64,000 nucleotides of DNA. Source: Micromonospora sp. NBC_01740. Lineage in GTDB: Bacteria; Actinomycetota; Actinomycetes; Mycobacteriales; Micromonosporaceae. Location: positions 5,394,001 through 5,458,000 of the forward strand of contig NZ_CP109150.1 in assembly GCF_035920365.1 (NCBI RefSeq). The letters are read 5' to 3'. The translations under genes and the position numbers were made by a program. Under the pieces are notes generated by a model. It saw only the letters and a program-made list of their open reading frames with translations. It was not told the origin of the DNA and ran no database searches. Below are positions 1 to 8,729 of this stretch, piece after piece (the stretch's first letter is position 1; each line of letters begins with the position of its first letter).

Positions 1-258
1 GGTGACGTCGACGCCGGCCGGACGCCAGTTCTCGGTTCGAGCGAGCGAGTTCGGGGCGATGCCGATCAGCCAGTCCTGGAGTCCGGTGCCGACGTGGATG
101 CCACCGGTCACGGTCTTCATCCGGTTGATCTGCTCCTGCGTCGGCGTCACCGCACCGCCGGCCGCGCCCCAGACGACGTGGTAGCCGACCAGGTCGGCGT
201 TGTCGTAGAGGAGCGTGATAGCGCAGGCGCCCTCGGCGGACAGCCCGCCGCGCGTGCC
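1..258 (-). pseudogene. Unidentified coding fragment, truncated at its N-terminus, running off the left edge
   Basis: Read on the minus strand, the frame leftward from position 258 is open to the edge, with G or C at nearly every third codon position, which is typical of real coding sequence in this genome. It contains peptide stretches such as LLYDNADLVGYHVVWG and TGLQDWLIGIAPNS. The frame opens just after a TGA at 259-261 and has no ATG, GTG or TTG before the coding-like part, so the N-terminus is missing. I do not recognise the family. It abuts another broken gene in the opposite orientation, so this looks like a rearrangement junction. The remaining C-terminal part lies outside the window. 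Confidence 0.45.
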
Positions 259-266
259 TCAACGAG

Positions 267-479
267 ATGTTCACCGCGCTGACCGGCGTGATCGCCGAGG
301 TGCTCGCCGGACGGACCGAGCATGGCCTGATGCCGAAATGTTCCCAGCCGGTGGCGCTCGACCTGCACGACCGGGTCGCGAACTGCGTTGCGGCCGGCGA
401 CGCCCGAGGCGCCGAGGCCGCGATGCGTGAGCTACTCGGTGATGCCCGACACGCGTCCGGGAGCGGATCGAACAGGTGA
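267..479 (+). pseudogene. C-terminal fragment of a GntR/FadR-type regulator (FCD domain)
   Basis: The 70-residue frame ends with the pattern usual for the last helices of FCD ligand-binding domains: an LHDRVANCVAAGDARGAEAAMRELL segment in which acidic and alanine residues are spaced as in GntR regulators of the FadR subfamily. The winged helix-turn-helix and most of the FCD domain are absent. The upstream sequence belongs to an unrelated opposite-strand fragment. I infer a decayed gene remnant rather than a functional short protein. The assignment rests on the motif pattern alone. Confidence 0.4.
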
Positions 480-553
480 CACCGACGGTGTGGGACGAGC
501 CCACGGCGCACCAGCGCCGTTGCACCACCACTTGGCTCTGCCCGCATAATGCC

Positions 554-946
554 ATGATGACTGGCGAACGCGTCATGTTGGACGGCTCGCGGCCTATCCG
601 GGAACGCGTCCAGCACCTCCACGACGCCTGGGCCCGGGACGGACGAGGTCGCGCCTTCCTGGTCACCGGCACGGCGTTCTTCGCGGTCTACTGCTGGAGC
701 TTGAACTACAAGATCGGCGACTCGACGGCTCCGGCCCACGATGCCGAACTGGCCGAGTTCGTCGCCGCCTCGTACGAACTCAATGGCGGGTCCGTCGGCT
801 GGAACGCCATGCTCAACAGCCGCGAGATCTGTTCCACCTGCCATGACCGGTACCGACTGGAGAACCTCGGGATCTGCACCGGCTGCATGCGATACACCTG
901 CTACGGCTGCGGCGAGCATGAATGCTGCGCCGGCGAGTTGCTTTGA
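554..946 (+). CDS. Hypothetical protein with a C-terminal cysteine cluster
   Basis: About 130 residues starting at the double ATG (554/557); an in-frame GTG at 476 is possible but gives an atypical N-terminus. The first 85 residues show no recognised domain. The last 40 carry a cysteine cluster: CSTC, then CTGC, then CYGCGEHECC. This looks like one or two zinc-ribbon or treble-clef sites, so I infer a zinc-binding protein, possibly nucleic-acid- or protein-binding. No clear Shine-Dalgarno precedes either start. It is isolated between gene remnants and a minus-strand gene. Function unknown. Confidence 0.5.
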   Translation: MMTGERVMLDGSRPIRERVQHLHDAWARDGRGRAFLVTGTAFFAVYCWSLNYKIGDSTAPAHDAELAEFVAASYELNGGSVGWNAMLNSREICSTCHDRYRLENLGICTGCMRYTCYGCGEHECCAGELL

Positions 947-1222
947 TCGCGAGGCTGCCGGTCGAGCGACGCACTCTCACCGGCTGTTCGTCAACTGGCG
1001 CTACGACCGCAGGCCGGCCAGATGAGGGCAACGAGACAGCCCTGCCGACACCACGTTGGCTGGCAGCAACACCGCCGCCGATCCACTCCCCCACCTTCGC
1101 CCAGGAGCAGTTGCGACCCTCGCCCGATCCCGAGACCGGGCGCAGCCGGTGGTCAACGCCGGCCTGTTGCGATGGCGGGCCGTCGGTGTTGTGCTCGGCG
1201 CAACCCGAGCTTGGCACGAACT

Positions 1223-1963
1223 TCAGTACCAGTAGTAGCTCCAGTTTCCCTGGCAGTCGGACTCGAATGATTCCCGGCTCTCGAGAGCAATATCTACCGG
1301 GATGATGCTGGTCGACCCGAACTCGTCCTCTTCGGCGATGAGAGCGCGAAGTTGTCGTTCCCACTCATGCCATCGCGGTGTCTGCTGCAGTTGCGCGATC
1401 TGAGCCGCAGTGTGGACGAACACGGAGACGCGGTGAAGATCCGCGTTCACCGCGACGGTCCAGACGCTGTCTCCCCAGTCGTCGCGGGACTGGTCCCACC
1501 GCTCCTGCGGTATCGCTGCCATGACGCGTGCCGTGGCCTCCTCATCGAAGTACCCCAGCCCGCCCATGACCGGACCAGTTACGAACTCGACGCCGGCAAG
1601 TGCTGCGATACGCCGGGCCCGCGAACTTGGAAGCTTCCCGATCCGCAACGCCCGTGCCGTGAACTGCCGCCACCGCCACGGACCGAGGTCGGCGACGATC
1701 TGATCGAGGACCGCGTCCGCCGGCAGGCGGCGATCATGGTCGGGTGCCGCGCCGCGTACCCAGGCGGTGATGGTCGGAACCTCCACACCCGGGACTCCGT
1801 GGCCGGCCACAAAGTTCATGGACCCGCAGGTAAGGGCAATGAGGGGCTGACCGAGCCGAGCCTCAAGCGCCTCAAGTGCCGGGCGAAGTTCCGCGTCAAC
1901 GGTCGCCCGCCCTCGAAGGACATCGGCGACTTCCTCGAACTCGTCGTCTTCCTCCGCGCTCAC
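1223..1963 (-). CDS. Hypothetical protein, about 246 aa
   Basis: The minus-strand frame is convincingly coding from the GTG at 1963 to the stop at 1223. Further upstream the same frame is open but reads as low-complexity shadow of the divergent MFS gene, so the start was placed at 1963; a GTG 21 bases upstream is an alternative. The protein is acidic near its start (SAEEDDEFEEV), has a helical middle and ends in SYYWY. It shows no signal peptide, membrane segment or catalytic motif I recognise. It could belong to a polymorphic-toxin immunity or similar conserved family, but nothing in the sequence proves this. Confidence 0.6.
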   Translation of the reverse strand: MSAEEDDEFEEVADVLRGRATVDAELRPALEALEARLGQPLIALTCGSMNFVAGHGVPGVEVPTITAWVRGAAPDHDRRLPADAVLDQIVADLGPWRWRQFTARALRIGKLPSSRARRIAALAGVEFVTGPVMGGLGYFDEEATARVMAAIPQERWDQSRDDWGDSVWTVAVNADLHRVSVFVHTAAQIAQLQQTPRWHEWERQLRALIAEEDEFGSTSIIPVDIALESRESFESDCQGNWSYYWY

Positions 1964-2153
1964 ACCAGCATCCTGCCGCACCGGCAGAGCGGGCCCAGCG
2001 CAAGCTCCGGCGCCCCCGCCAGGCCCACGACAGGAGGCGGTGGCGGGATCGGGTGCCGACGAGAGCGAGTGCACCGCAAGACCCCTGAAGACACCGCCTA
2101 AGCCCCAACCCGATCCGTTCCAGGCTGCTTCGCCCGGTGCATACACTCGGCGG

Positions 2154-2852
2154 ATGAGCTCACCTGGATACCCCGCCCCGGCCCGACCGCCGGTGGTCCG
2201 CCCGCTCTGGTCGCTTGCCGGTCCGGCGTTTGGTGCAATGGTCGCCGCCGGACTGCTCACCGCGCCGATCGGCCCGCTGGGTGGCGCGATCGGGCGTGAT
2301 CTTGGGCTTTCCACCGCAGCCATGGCAGCGACTGTGGTTGCGCCGGGCGTGGTGGCGACGGCGGCCTTGGTCGTGCCCGGATATCTGCTCGGGCGGCGGT
2401 GGCCCACTGCAGCCGGGGTGCCGGCGCTTGTGCTCCTGGTCGTTGGGTGCATGGTGAGTGCGCTCGCGTCGGGGGCGGCGCTGATGACGGTTGGGCGGGT
2501 GATTGTCGGGCTGGGTGCCGGAACCGTAGTTGGTGTCGCCCTCGCCCTGTCCGGTCAGCTGGGCCGTTGGCGTTCCCGGGCGCGACTGGTGCTCGGCGTC
2601 GCGCTCGGTGCTGCACTCCTGTTCGGACCTGTCGCGAGCGGCGTGGTGGCGCAAGCGCTGAGTTGGCGGCCGGTGTTCCTGTTCGACGTGCTGGTGGTCG
2701 TGCTCGCGTTGGCCGGCACCATAGCGGGCGGCATCGCAATGCGGGTCGTGCGTCTGTCCCGGCCGAGCCCGCCGGCCGCGCCTGCCCGGGCGACGCGGCT
2801 TCCCGACGAGACCCGGTTCGGCGGCCAGCACGCTGACAATCCGTCAACTTGA
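2154..2852 (+). CDS. Half-length MFS-type membrane protein
   Basis: 232 residues from the ATG at 2154. There are six predicted hydrophobic segments. The segment SWRPVFLFDVLVVVLALAG resembles the helix 6 region of drug/H+ antiporters, and GRVIVGLGAGTVVG resembles the helix 4-5 GxxxG motif. MFS transporters usually have 12 or 14 helices in about 400-500 residues, so this is an N-terminal half. The product ends in a polar tail (RLPDETRFGGQHADNPST), after which IS5-type transposase debris begins within about 50 bases. I infer truncation by past insertion or deletion, although a natural six-helix dimer cannot be excluded. Confidence 0.55.
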   Translation: MSSPGYPAPARPPVVRPLWSLAGPAFGAMVAAGLLTAPIGPLGGAIGRDLGLSTAAMAATVVAPGVVATAALVVPGYLLGRRWPTAAGVPALVLLVVGCMVSALASGAALMTVGRVIVGLGAGTVVGVALALSGQLGRWRSRARLVLGVALGAALLFGPVASGVVAQALSWRPVFLFDVLVVVLALAGTIAGGIAMRVVRLSRPSPPAAPARATRLPDETRFGGQHADNPST

Positions 2853-2904
2853 CCTGAACAACTTAGAGGCGTCTGAATTGCGAATTTCGTGAGTGATGCT
2901 GCCT

Positions 2905-3075
2905 TCAATCGTCTCGCCCGGCTGGGATGGTTTCGTCGGTGACGCGTTTGGTGAAGTTGTCGATCATGGCGATGCGGCTCATGCTGGCGGAGTTGTCGGG
3001 TAGGGCTTCGTAGTCGCGGGCCAGGCGTCGGTGGTGCATGATCCAGCCGATGTGCATTCGACGACCCCGGCTCAT
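2905..3075 (-). pseudogene. IS5-type transposase, C-terminal fragment
   Basis: A 56-codon minus-strand frame contains HHRRLARDYEALPDNSASMS followed by RIAMIDNF. This matches the C-terminal end of IS5-group DDE transposases (the RRLxRDYE...MI..AM motif). The catalytic DDE residues and the N-terminus are missing, so it cannot be active. Together with the opposite-strand fragment immediately to its right it marks a degraded insertion site. Confidence 0.6.
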
Positions 3076-3086
3076 TTGGGCGTCGG

Positions 3087-3209
3087 ATGCGCTGCGGGGC
3101 CACCCACGACCTCAGCGCCGCCCGCGTTCACTGCATCATCGACGCGCTGAGCAGCGCCGACGTGATGACCTTCGTCGACAAGGGCTACCAGGGAGCCGGC
3201 GGGAGCCCG
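3087..3209 (+). pseudogene. IS5-type transposase, internal fragment in the opposite orientation
   Basis: The plus-strand frame carries THDLSAARVHCIIDAL and then FVDKGYQGAGG. The HDLxAAR and DKGYQGAGG motifs are hallmarks of the central region of IS5/IS1647-like DDE transposases, with the Asp of DKGYQ one of the catalytic residues. Coding similarity stops right after GAGG. Because the neighbouring fragment (2905-3075) is on the other strand, two element copies, or one inverted copy, contributed to this scar. No terminal inverted repeats were identified. Confidence 0.6.
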
Positions 3210-3483
3210 CAGGTCCACCTGACGGTCGCCCCGATGTACCCGCGCAAGATGCAGCAGCTCGCCGTTCACTTCGCTGGTCCGTCTGCCGGAGCTGAGGCAT
3301 GCCTGGTGGCTGGGGTTCGACACTATTGCTCACCGCATCGAGCACACCCACACCTGCGGTTCTCAGGTTGGCCGCGGGGTGCAGTTCGATCGACCTGCAC
3401 CCCGCCACCCCGGTCAGGCGGTGCCGCGCCGCCACGCATGGAACCCGTCGGCATTGCCGGCCGGCGGCCGGCTCAGAGCCCCG

Positions 3484-6390
3484 TCAGCGGAGAAAGAGGG
3501 TTCCTTGCCATCCTGGGCCGTGTGCTGCCGTCGTCGGGAACATCAATCCGCTAGCGAAGCGGCCTGCATTGATGTTCGTGATGAGCCTGCCCTCACCGTT
3601 GATCGAGACCAGGTCGGCGCGACCGTCCCCGCTCAGGTCGGTCGGGTTGGGCAGCATGTTGGCGTTCCAACCCTGACCCACAGAAACTCGGGGTCCCAGG
3701 CTGGCACGTCCGTTCGTCATGCCCTGATTGCGGAAGGCGGCAAGCGTCCCGTCCACCAGTACACCGAGCACATCCGCAGGTCCGTCGCCGTCGAGGTCGA
3801 CGACGTGCACGGCCAGGTAACCGGCCCAGCCCTCACCGATCCGTTGACCGGTGGCGAACATTCCGCCGGTGAAGCTACCGGTGTTCAGGTGGTGCCACAG
3901 CGATCCATCGGACTTGATGGACACCAGGTCGGCTCTTCCATCACCCGTGAGATCACCGACGATGGGACGCTCGGCGGTGCTCCACCCCTGGCCGACCTGG
4001 ACGGCCAGACCCCAGGTGACAGCACCGTTGTTCATGCCGGTGTTACGGAACGCCTTGAGCGTGCCGTCCGGGAACACTCCCAGCAGGTCAGCGCGCCCGT
4101 CGTCATCGAGGTCAGTCAGGTGCACCGCCAGCATCCCCTGCCAGCCGCTGCCGACCTGGACACCTGCCGCGAACATGCCACCCGTGAAGGACCCGGTGTT
4201 TCTGAACTGCACGAGGGCCCCGGTGCTGGTCACTGTCAGCAGGTCCGCGAGCCGGTCACCGTCGAGATCACCGACGATAGGCAGCTGCGTGGCCGACCAA
4301 CCCTGCCCGACCGTCTGGGTAGCGCCCAGCTCCGGCCAGTTCATTGTGGTACGCAGGTTCTCGTACGCGTTCAGCGTGCCGTTTGCCCTGACTGCCAGCA
4401 CATCGGAGCGCCCGTCTCCGCTCAGATCCACGCTGTCGACGCCCCGGCGCAACGCAAAGGTCACCAGCGGGTGGAGCACGCCGTGCGCCACCGACTCGGG
4501 ATGGGCGGCGATGGCGGGAAGGAGGTTACGAATCTCCTGGCGAAGGTTGTTCGCCACGGTGGTCTGTCCGGCGCGCTCGGCGGTCAGGAGATCCACGGCG
4601 CGAGTCGCCACGTCCACGAGGCGCACCGTCTGCTGCAACCATGGTCCCGCCTCGGTCGTCAGGCTGGTGTTCATGGTCTGCAGGGCCGTACTGGCCGTCT
4701 TGAGGCCAGAGAGCCTCTGTTTGAGTGCGGCGGCGGCGTTGTCCACCCCGCTTCCGGTACGGAGGGCGTTGCGGAAGTTCCTGATGGCATCGGCCAGCGC
4801 CACCGAGTCGGTGTGGTCGATGACGGACGAACGGTTGATCTCGGCGAAGGTTCGCAGCTGGCTGGCCATCGATCCACCCAGGGTGTTGATGGCGCGGGAC
4901 CAGGAGTCCTCTGGCCGGTAGTGGCCCGGATTCCAGGCGAAGTCGGCGGCAGTGAGCAGGGGCAGCTGGGAGGGGCCCTGCTGGGTCATCTCGTTGAACA
5001 GGATTCCCGGAGCAGCGGAAAGCGCAGCCTCGCGCCCGACCAGCGGGCCCATCTGGAGTCGGTCCCAGACCTGGTCGTTGACCGGGAAGTTGTCCCAGAT
5101 GGCGAGGCGGTGCCTGGGGAACGCCAACTGTGCGTCGTCGAGGTTCTTCCGGGTGATACTCGGCGACAGCACCTCGGGACCGGTCCAGTACACGCCCACG
5201 GCGGTGTCGAGCCGAGTGTCGAACTCGGTCCGGTAGCTGCTCACCGCCATCCCGGCGTACTCGCTGCTGACCGTGTACAGCTGGCCCATGTCGGCGTGGG
5301 CTCGGACGAACTTCGTCTGGACGAAATTCGTGACGTCGGCCTGTGCCCGGGCCCACGCCGTTTCCCCGGTTCCGTACGTCTGGCCGTCGCTGACGCAGGA
5401 GAACGGCCGCGTCGGGAAGACGTCGTCCCAGGCGATGACGAAGTGCCTGACCCCGATCTGGTACATCTGGTCGAGCCGGGAGAGGAGGGTGTTGCGCTCC
5501 GTGGCGGAGGAGTGGCAGATGCCGCTAGCCTGGTCCAGCGGCATCTCGGGTGAGATCCGGTAGACGAACGCGACATGCAGGCTGTTGGCCTTGGTGACGA
5601 CTTCTCGCAGGTCGCCAAGTTCCGCGTTCGTGTACGGGGTGCGCCAGTTGTTGCTTCCGCTACCCCCCGTGCGCGGGTCAGCCGCGGGCCCGTAGAAGAA
5701 GCGGTTCATCTTGTTCCGAGCGAGGACCTCCACCTGTTCCAGCCGGTCAGCCTTCGTCCACCGGGCCACCCCTGCGGGTGGGGGGTTGGCCGAGTCCATC
5801 CCACCGCGGAATGTGAAGGCTGGCCAGTCCTTGATCGTGACCCGCGCGATCTCCGCGCCAGAAGAGTCCGACGTCAGGAGCTGTTTCAGGGTCTGTGCGG
5901 CGTAGAAGGTGCCCACCTTCTGGCCGCCGGAGAGCACGATTCGCTGCCTGCCGGCAGAGTCCGTACCGGTGGCCAGCAGATAGCCCTGATCCGGCAAGGT
6001 GCTCGGCGCTGTGACACCGATTGCATTCAGGGCCGCCGCGCTGGCGGGCGTCTCCTGCTCTCCCCCGACGTAGACGGTTGTTCCGGCGCCCGGATCGGTG
6101 CCGGTGATGGTGACGCTCGTGTTGTGCGCGGTGAAAGCAGCCACCACGGCGTCAACGGCCGGCTGGTCCGCAGCCGTGCCACGAACAACTGTCAAAGCGG
6201 CCGGCAGGTCAAGTGCGGTTCCGGTAACGGACAATTCCCGTGGCTTGGGACTGAGAGATGGGGTGGCTGCAGCGCCACTGGCCGTGGGCGGTGAGCCGAT
6301 CAGCGTGACCGCAACGAGGAGCGAGGCGAACGCGTAGGCGGCCACTGGGTTTGAAAAGCGCCAGCGTCCCTGACGGTAGCTGCTTCGCAT
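3484..6390 (-). CDS. Secreted GH84-type beta-N-acetylhexosaminidase with FG-GAP repeats
   Basis: 968 residues from the ATG at 6390, chosen because AGGAG lies 7 bases upstream and a Sec signal peptide (about residues 1-40, ending PPTASGA) follows directly. Residues about 45-175 form the N-terminal GH20b-like domain. About 185-480 form the NAGidase/GH84 barrel with the paired catalytic aspartates in AWDDV (D322/D323). A helical segment follows to about 650. From about 675 to the end there are six repeats of the type DLDGDGxxDLL...GTL..FRNTG, calcium-binding FG-GAP/VCBS units that should fold as a beta-propeller for carbohydrate or matrix binding. The usual GH84 RGxxEGFYG stretch reads RGGMDS here, so the substrate may not be plain chitobiose or O-GlcNAc. 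Expected role: extracellular removal of terminal GlcNAc. Confidence 0.85.
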   Translation of the reverse strand: MRSSYRQGRWRFSNPVAAYAFASLLVAVTLIGSPPTASGAAATPSLSPKPRELSVTGTALDLPAALTVVRGTAADQPAVDAVVAAFTAHNTSVTITGTDPGAGTTVYVGGEQETPASAAALNAIGVTAPSTLPDQGYLLATGTDSAGRQRIVLSGGQKVGTFYAAQTLKQLLTSDSSGAEIARVTIKDWPAFTFRGGMDSANPPPAGVARWTKADRLEQVEVLARNKMNRFFYGPAADPRTGGSGSNNWRTPYTNAELGDLREVVTKANSLHVAFVYRISPEMPLDQASGICHSSATERNTLLSRLDQMYQIGVRHFVIAWDDVFPTRPFSCVSDGQTYGTGETAWARAQADVTNFVQTKFVRAHADMGQLYTVSSEYAGMAVSSYRTEFDTRLDTAVGVYWTGPEVLSPSITRKNLDDAQLAFPRHRLAIWDNFPVNDQVWDRLQMGPLVGREAALSAAPGILFNEMTQQGPSQLPLLTAADFAWNPGHYRPEDSWSRAINTLGGSMASQLRTFAEINRSSVIDHTDSVALADAIRNFRNALRTGSGVDNAAAALKQRLSGLKTASTALQTMNTSLTTEAGPWLQQTVRLVDVATRAVDLLTAERAGQTTVANNLRQEIRNLLPAIAAHPESVAHGVLHPLVTFALRRGVDSVDLSGDGRSDVLAVRANGTLNAYENLRTTMNWPELGATQTVGQGWSATQLPIVGDLDGDRLADLLTVTSTGALVQFRNTGSFTGGMFAAGVQVGSGWQGMLAVHLTDLDDDGRADLLGVFPDGTLKAFRNTGMNNGAVTWGLAVQVGQGWSTAERPIVGDLTGDGRADLVSIKSDGSLWHHLNTGSFTGGMFATGQRIGEGWAGYLAVHVVDLDGDGPADVLGVLVDGTLAAFRNQGMTNGRASLGPRVSVGQGWNANMLPNPTDLSGDGRADLVSINGEGRLITNINAGRFASGLMFPTTAAHGPGWQGTLFLR

Positions 6391-6479
6391 GGGCGTACTC
6401 CTGGGCACTTGAGAATCATGACTGGAGCCGATGGCACCTAGCGACTCAAGGAGATACTGGGCTAGACCAGATGGCCTCG

Positions 6480-6812
6480 TCAATGGATGCGGTCAGCCAA
6501 GCAGCCATGATCTTGAATCAGCCTGGATCCGCGGGTCCGCTGGGTGGCGGACCCCGCACGCAGCGGGCGCCCCGGGGCCCTGCGGGTGCCGAAAACCTCG
6601 TCCGCGCTGGTCAGATGGCGTCTTGCGTATTCGTGCAGGAGTCCGCCGAGTCGAAGCGTGTCCCTGGCGGCGGGGCCCAAGCCGGTCGCGGCGACCAGGT
6701 ACAACATCGCCACGGTCCAGAGCAGGAAGGCGGCGCCGGTCGCCCATACCGCCGCGAGAAGCGCGCCGACCGTCGCCCCAACGATCTGTCCACGGCGATC
6801 ATGATGTCTCAT
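6480..6812 (-). pseudogene. Fragment with two membrane segments, possibly transporter-derived
   Basis: The 110-residue frame starts with a polar MRHHDRRGQ stretch, then two hydrophobic helices (GATVGALLAAVWATGAAFLL and WTVAMLYLVAATGL), then a soluble tail that includes LLHEYARRHLTSADEVFG. The helices could be the end of a transporter or a small integral membrane protein. There is no convincing ribosome-binding site. The flanks are other gene remnants, which favours a relic, but a functional small membrane protein is possible. Confidence 0.3.
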
Positions 6813-6944
6813 CGATGCACGAAGCCACCGGGCCGAGAGGCAGCGGCACGCTCATCGCCCCACACCGCACGTGCTGTTCGCGGGGACGTGCCGTCCACCA
6901 CCGCCCGGGCCCAGTGGACCTCGGGTCGCCGGGCGCCGGGGCGG

Positions 6945-7061
6945 GTCGTACGCGATGATGTCGCCGCCGCCCTGGCCGACGCGGTCCGCTTCCTCGCAAG
7001 CGACGCCGGCAGATGCATCACGGGCCAGACCATCGACGCCACCGGCGGAACCCACCTGTGA
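6945..7061 (+). pseudogene. C-terminal tail of a short-chain dehydrogenase/reductase
   Basis: The last 38 residues of this frame include DAVRFLASDAGRCITGQTID followed by ATGGTHL and a stop. This is the standard SDR C-terminus (FLASDxAxxITGQxIxVDGG). The Rossmann fold and catalytic Ser-Tyr-Lys region are absent from the upstream sequence in all frames, so only the tail of a former gene survives. Confidence 0.6.
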
Positions 7062-7160
7062 GTCTCGGCGAAGCGGCTGACGATCTCCGCGAGCCGACGG
7101 CACGCGAAGGTGGGTCGGCACTGGGCCGACCGCCGACACCGCGGTCCTCCCCCGACCGGG

Positions 7161-7369
7161 CTACCGGGCGTCAGGTGTTGACCGGACGCGGGCGACCAGG
7201 CGCACGTGGGTGACCAGCCAGTCCAACGGCTCGCCGGCCGGGGTGCTGAGGGCGGCCACCGGGACGAGACGGTTGGTGACGATCCAGTCGTTGCGGGACG
7301 TTCCGCTCGCGGGGGGGCGATCTCGAAGCCGACGTCGGTGGGCAACGACTTCCAGTCGGCGTACTCCAT
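7161..7369 (-). pseudogene. Small ORF broken at a run of seven G
   Basis: On the minus strand a plausible start, MEYADWKSLPTDVGFEIAPP, runs from 7369 into a homopolymer (seven G on the plus strand, 7311-7317). The coding-like continuation, NDWIVTNRLVPVAALSTPAG then LDWLVTHVRLVARV, lies in another frame and ends at 7161. Adding one base or removing two in the run would give one protein of about 70 residues. This could be a true frameshift or a sequencing error at the homopolymer. The protein is not recognised. Confidence 0.35.
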
Positions 7370-7691
7370 GCCGCAAGATCGCGACCTGAATCACCGACTT
7401 CTACAACCGGCGCCGCCGGCACTCCGTCTGCGACCGGCGATCACCCATCGACTGAGAACGGTCAGAGACCCGCGCACCGGAGGCCTGGGCCGCATAACGA
7501 CGCACTCCACGATTCCAGGGGATTGACACCCGTGGGCGAGGCCAGGGAAAGTATTTGCCTAGGCACTGATCACCGCTGTGAGCCCATGCAGTTAGCGAAG
7601 CTTGAGTAGGAGGTGCACACAGCTGCCAATTGCGGAATCGCGAACCGATCAGGTGTCGGTAGTTTGCGACTGTTCATGAACAGGACAGGCA
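7370..7691. other. Intergenic region upstream of the methyltransferase-like gene
   Basis: No gene is supported here. A strong Shine-Dalgarno-like sequence, AGGAGGTG, occurs at 7608-7614 but no normal start codon sits at a suitable distance in a frame leading to the next gene: that frame has a TGA at 7677-7679. It may be chance or the relic of a lost upstream reading frame. Base composition becomes more AT-rich toward 7600, matching the gene that follows. Confidence 0.4.
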
Positions 7692-8729
7692 ATGCGCGCT
7701 CCTGGTCGACCCCGGCAAGGGTCCAGGAGGGCGCAGTTCCTGTTACGCCAACACCTAGAGGATGACAAGGAGCAGGTGGTCAGAGTTGTGCGCAGAACAA
7801 CGAGCAATTCGGAACTGATTTTTGGCTCTAACAGCATCACGTCTCGCCAGGTTATCGAAATGCTCTCGTCGCCGGACATGGCAAGCAGGTGTCGCAAGCT
7901 TGGAATCTTCCGATCATATCCGGTCATTGGCGATGAATACTGCGTCATGGCAAGGGAGTTTGTCGCCGCGCATGGCGAGTTGATGACGCGACTCCTCTCT
8001 GGCGAAGCCGTCGAGGAGGAGGTGATCCACGTACTCATTCGAAACTATCTCAACTATCCGTCACAAGTGTCGGCCAAGACCTTTTTTGAGATAACGGCCG
8101 CCCGCGACCGCGCCCTCAACGCCACTATGATGCGACACCTCTCAGCTCTGCCCCCTCGAGATTCGATCAATATTCTCGGCTATGGAGCTGACTCGTGTGC
8201 GGATGAACGCCGGATCGCCGAGAGACTCATCAGGCGGGGGATCTGCAAGGAGGCCACCATTTTTCGCTACAATCCTTTCAGCAGCCTCCAGCATCCCGAC
8301 ATCAATGATCTGCAATCAACCGAGTTGGAAGGGATGGGCGGCACGAAATTCGATGTAATTCTAGCCTTCTGGACACTGCACCACGTCTTTCCTGAATATC
8401 GGTGGTCCGAGATAGGCGCTTTCCTGAGACGTGTCGCCCCCGAAGGAACTGTGGTGATACTGGAGGAAGGGGATCTTCAGTCGCCCCCCTCCGCGTCGCC
8501 AGCCGAGCGCGCATATCACTTCATGGTCCTTTGCCAAGACATCATCGTCAATCGCGCCCTTCGGCCAGAATGGCTCGGCACTCCAGAGAACTTCTATGCG
8601 AAATATTTGAGCAGCCAAGACATGCAGTTGATGGAGGCCTATTTTGCTCGCCCCTTCCAGCGCCATGACCCTTCCATCAACCGTGGAGGCGTCATTGACG
8701 AGACGATACTATTCTACGACTGCCCGTAG
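7692..8729 (+). CDS. SAM-dependent methyltransferase-like protein in an AT-richer island
   Basis: 345 residues from the ATG at 7692; GTG codons at 7776 or 7788 are alternative starts because the first 28 residues look atypical. Residues about 75-150 are helical. A Rossmann-like region follows with INILGYGADS (degenerate motif I), FDVILAFWTLHHV (post-motif II) and VAPEGTVVILEEGD (strand 5), as in class I methyltransferases; LHHV is common in small-molecule methyltransferases. Codon usage differs from all neighbours: A/T-ending codons (ATT, AAT, AAA) are frequent and overall GC is visibly lower. This suggests horizontal acquisition. It stands alone, flanked by gene debris, with no biosynthetic partners, so the substrate is unknown. 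Confidence 0.65.
   Translation: MRAPGRPRQGSRRAQFLLRQHLEDDKEQVVRVVRRTTSNSELIFGSNSITSRQVIEMLSSPDMASRCRKLGIFRSYPVIGDEYCVMAREFVAAHGELMTRLLSGEAVEEEVIHVLIRNYLNYPSQVSAKTFFEITAARDRALNATMMRHLSALPPRDSINILGYGADSCADERRIAERLIRRGICKEATIFRYNPFSSLQHPDINDLQSTELEGMGGTKFDVILAFWTLHHVFPEYRWSEIGAFLRRVAPEGTVVILEEGDLQSPPSASPAERAYHFMVLCQDIIVNRALRPEWLGTPENFYAKYLSSQDMQLMEAYFARPFQRHDPSINRGGVIDETILFYDCP

Noticed and set aside
3379..5553. 724-codon plus-strand open frame opposite the GH84 gene
   Set aside because: It is the antisense shadow of a high-GC gene: skewed His/Arg/Val composition, no domain, no start signal, while the minus-strand frame has clear GH84 and FG-GAP motifs.
7613..7768. Short ORF starting inside the AGGAGGTG sequence
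   Set aside because: The start codon overlaps the Shine-Dalgarno itself, and the product shows no features.
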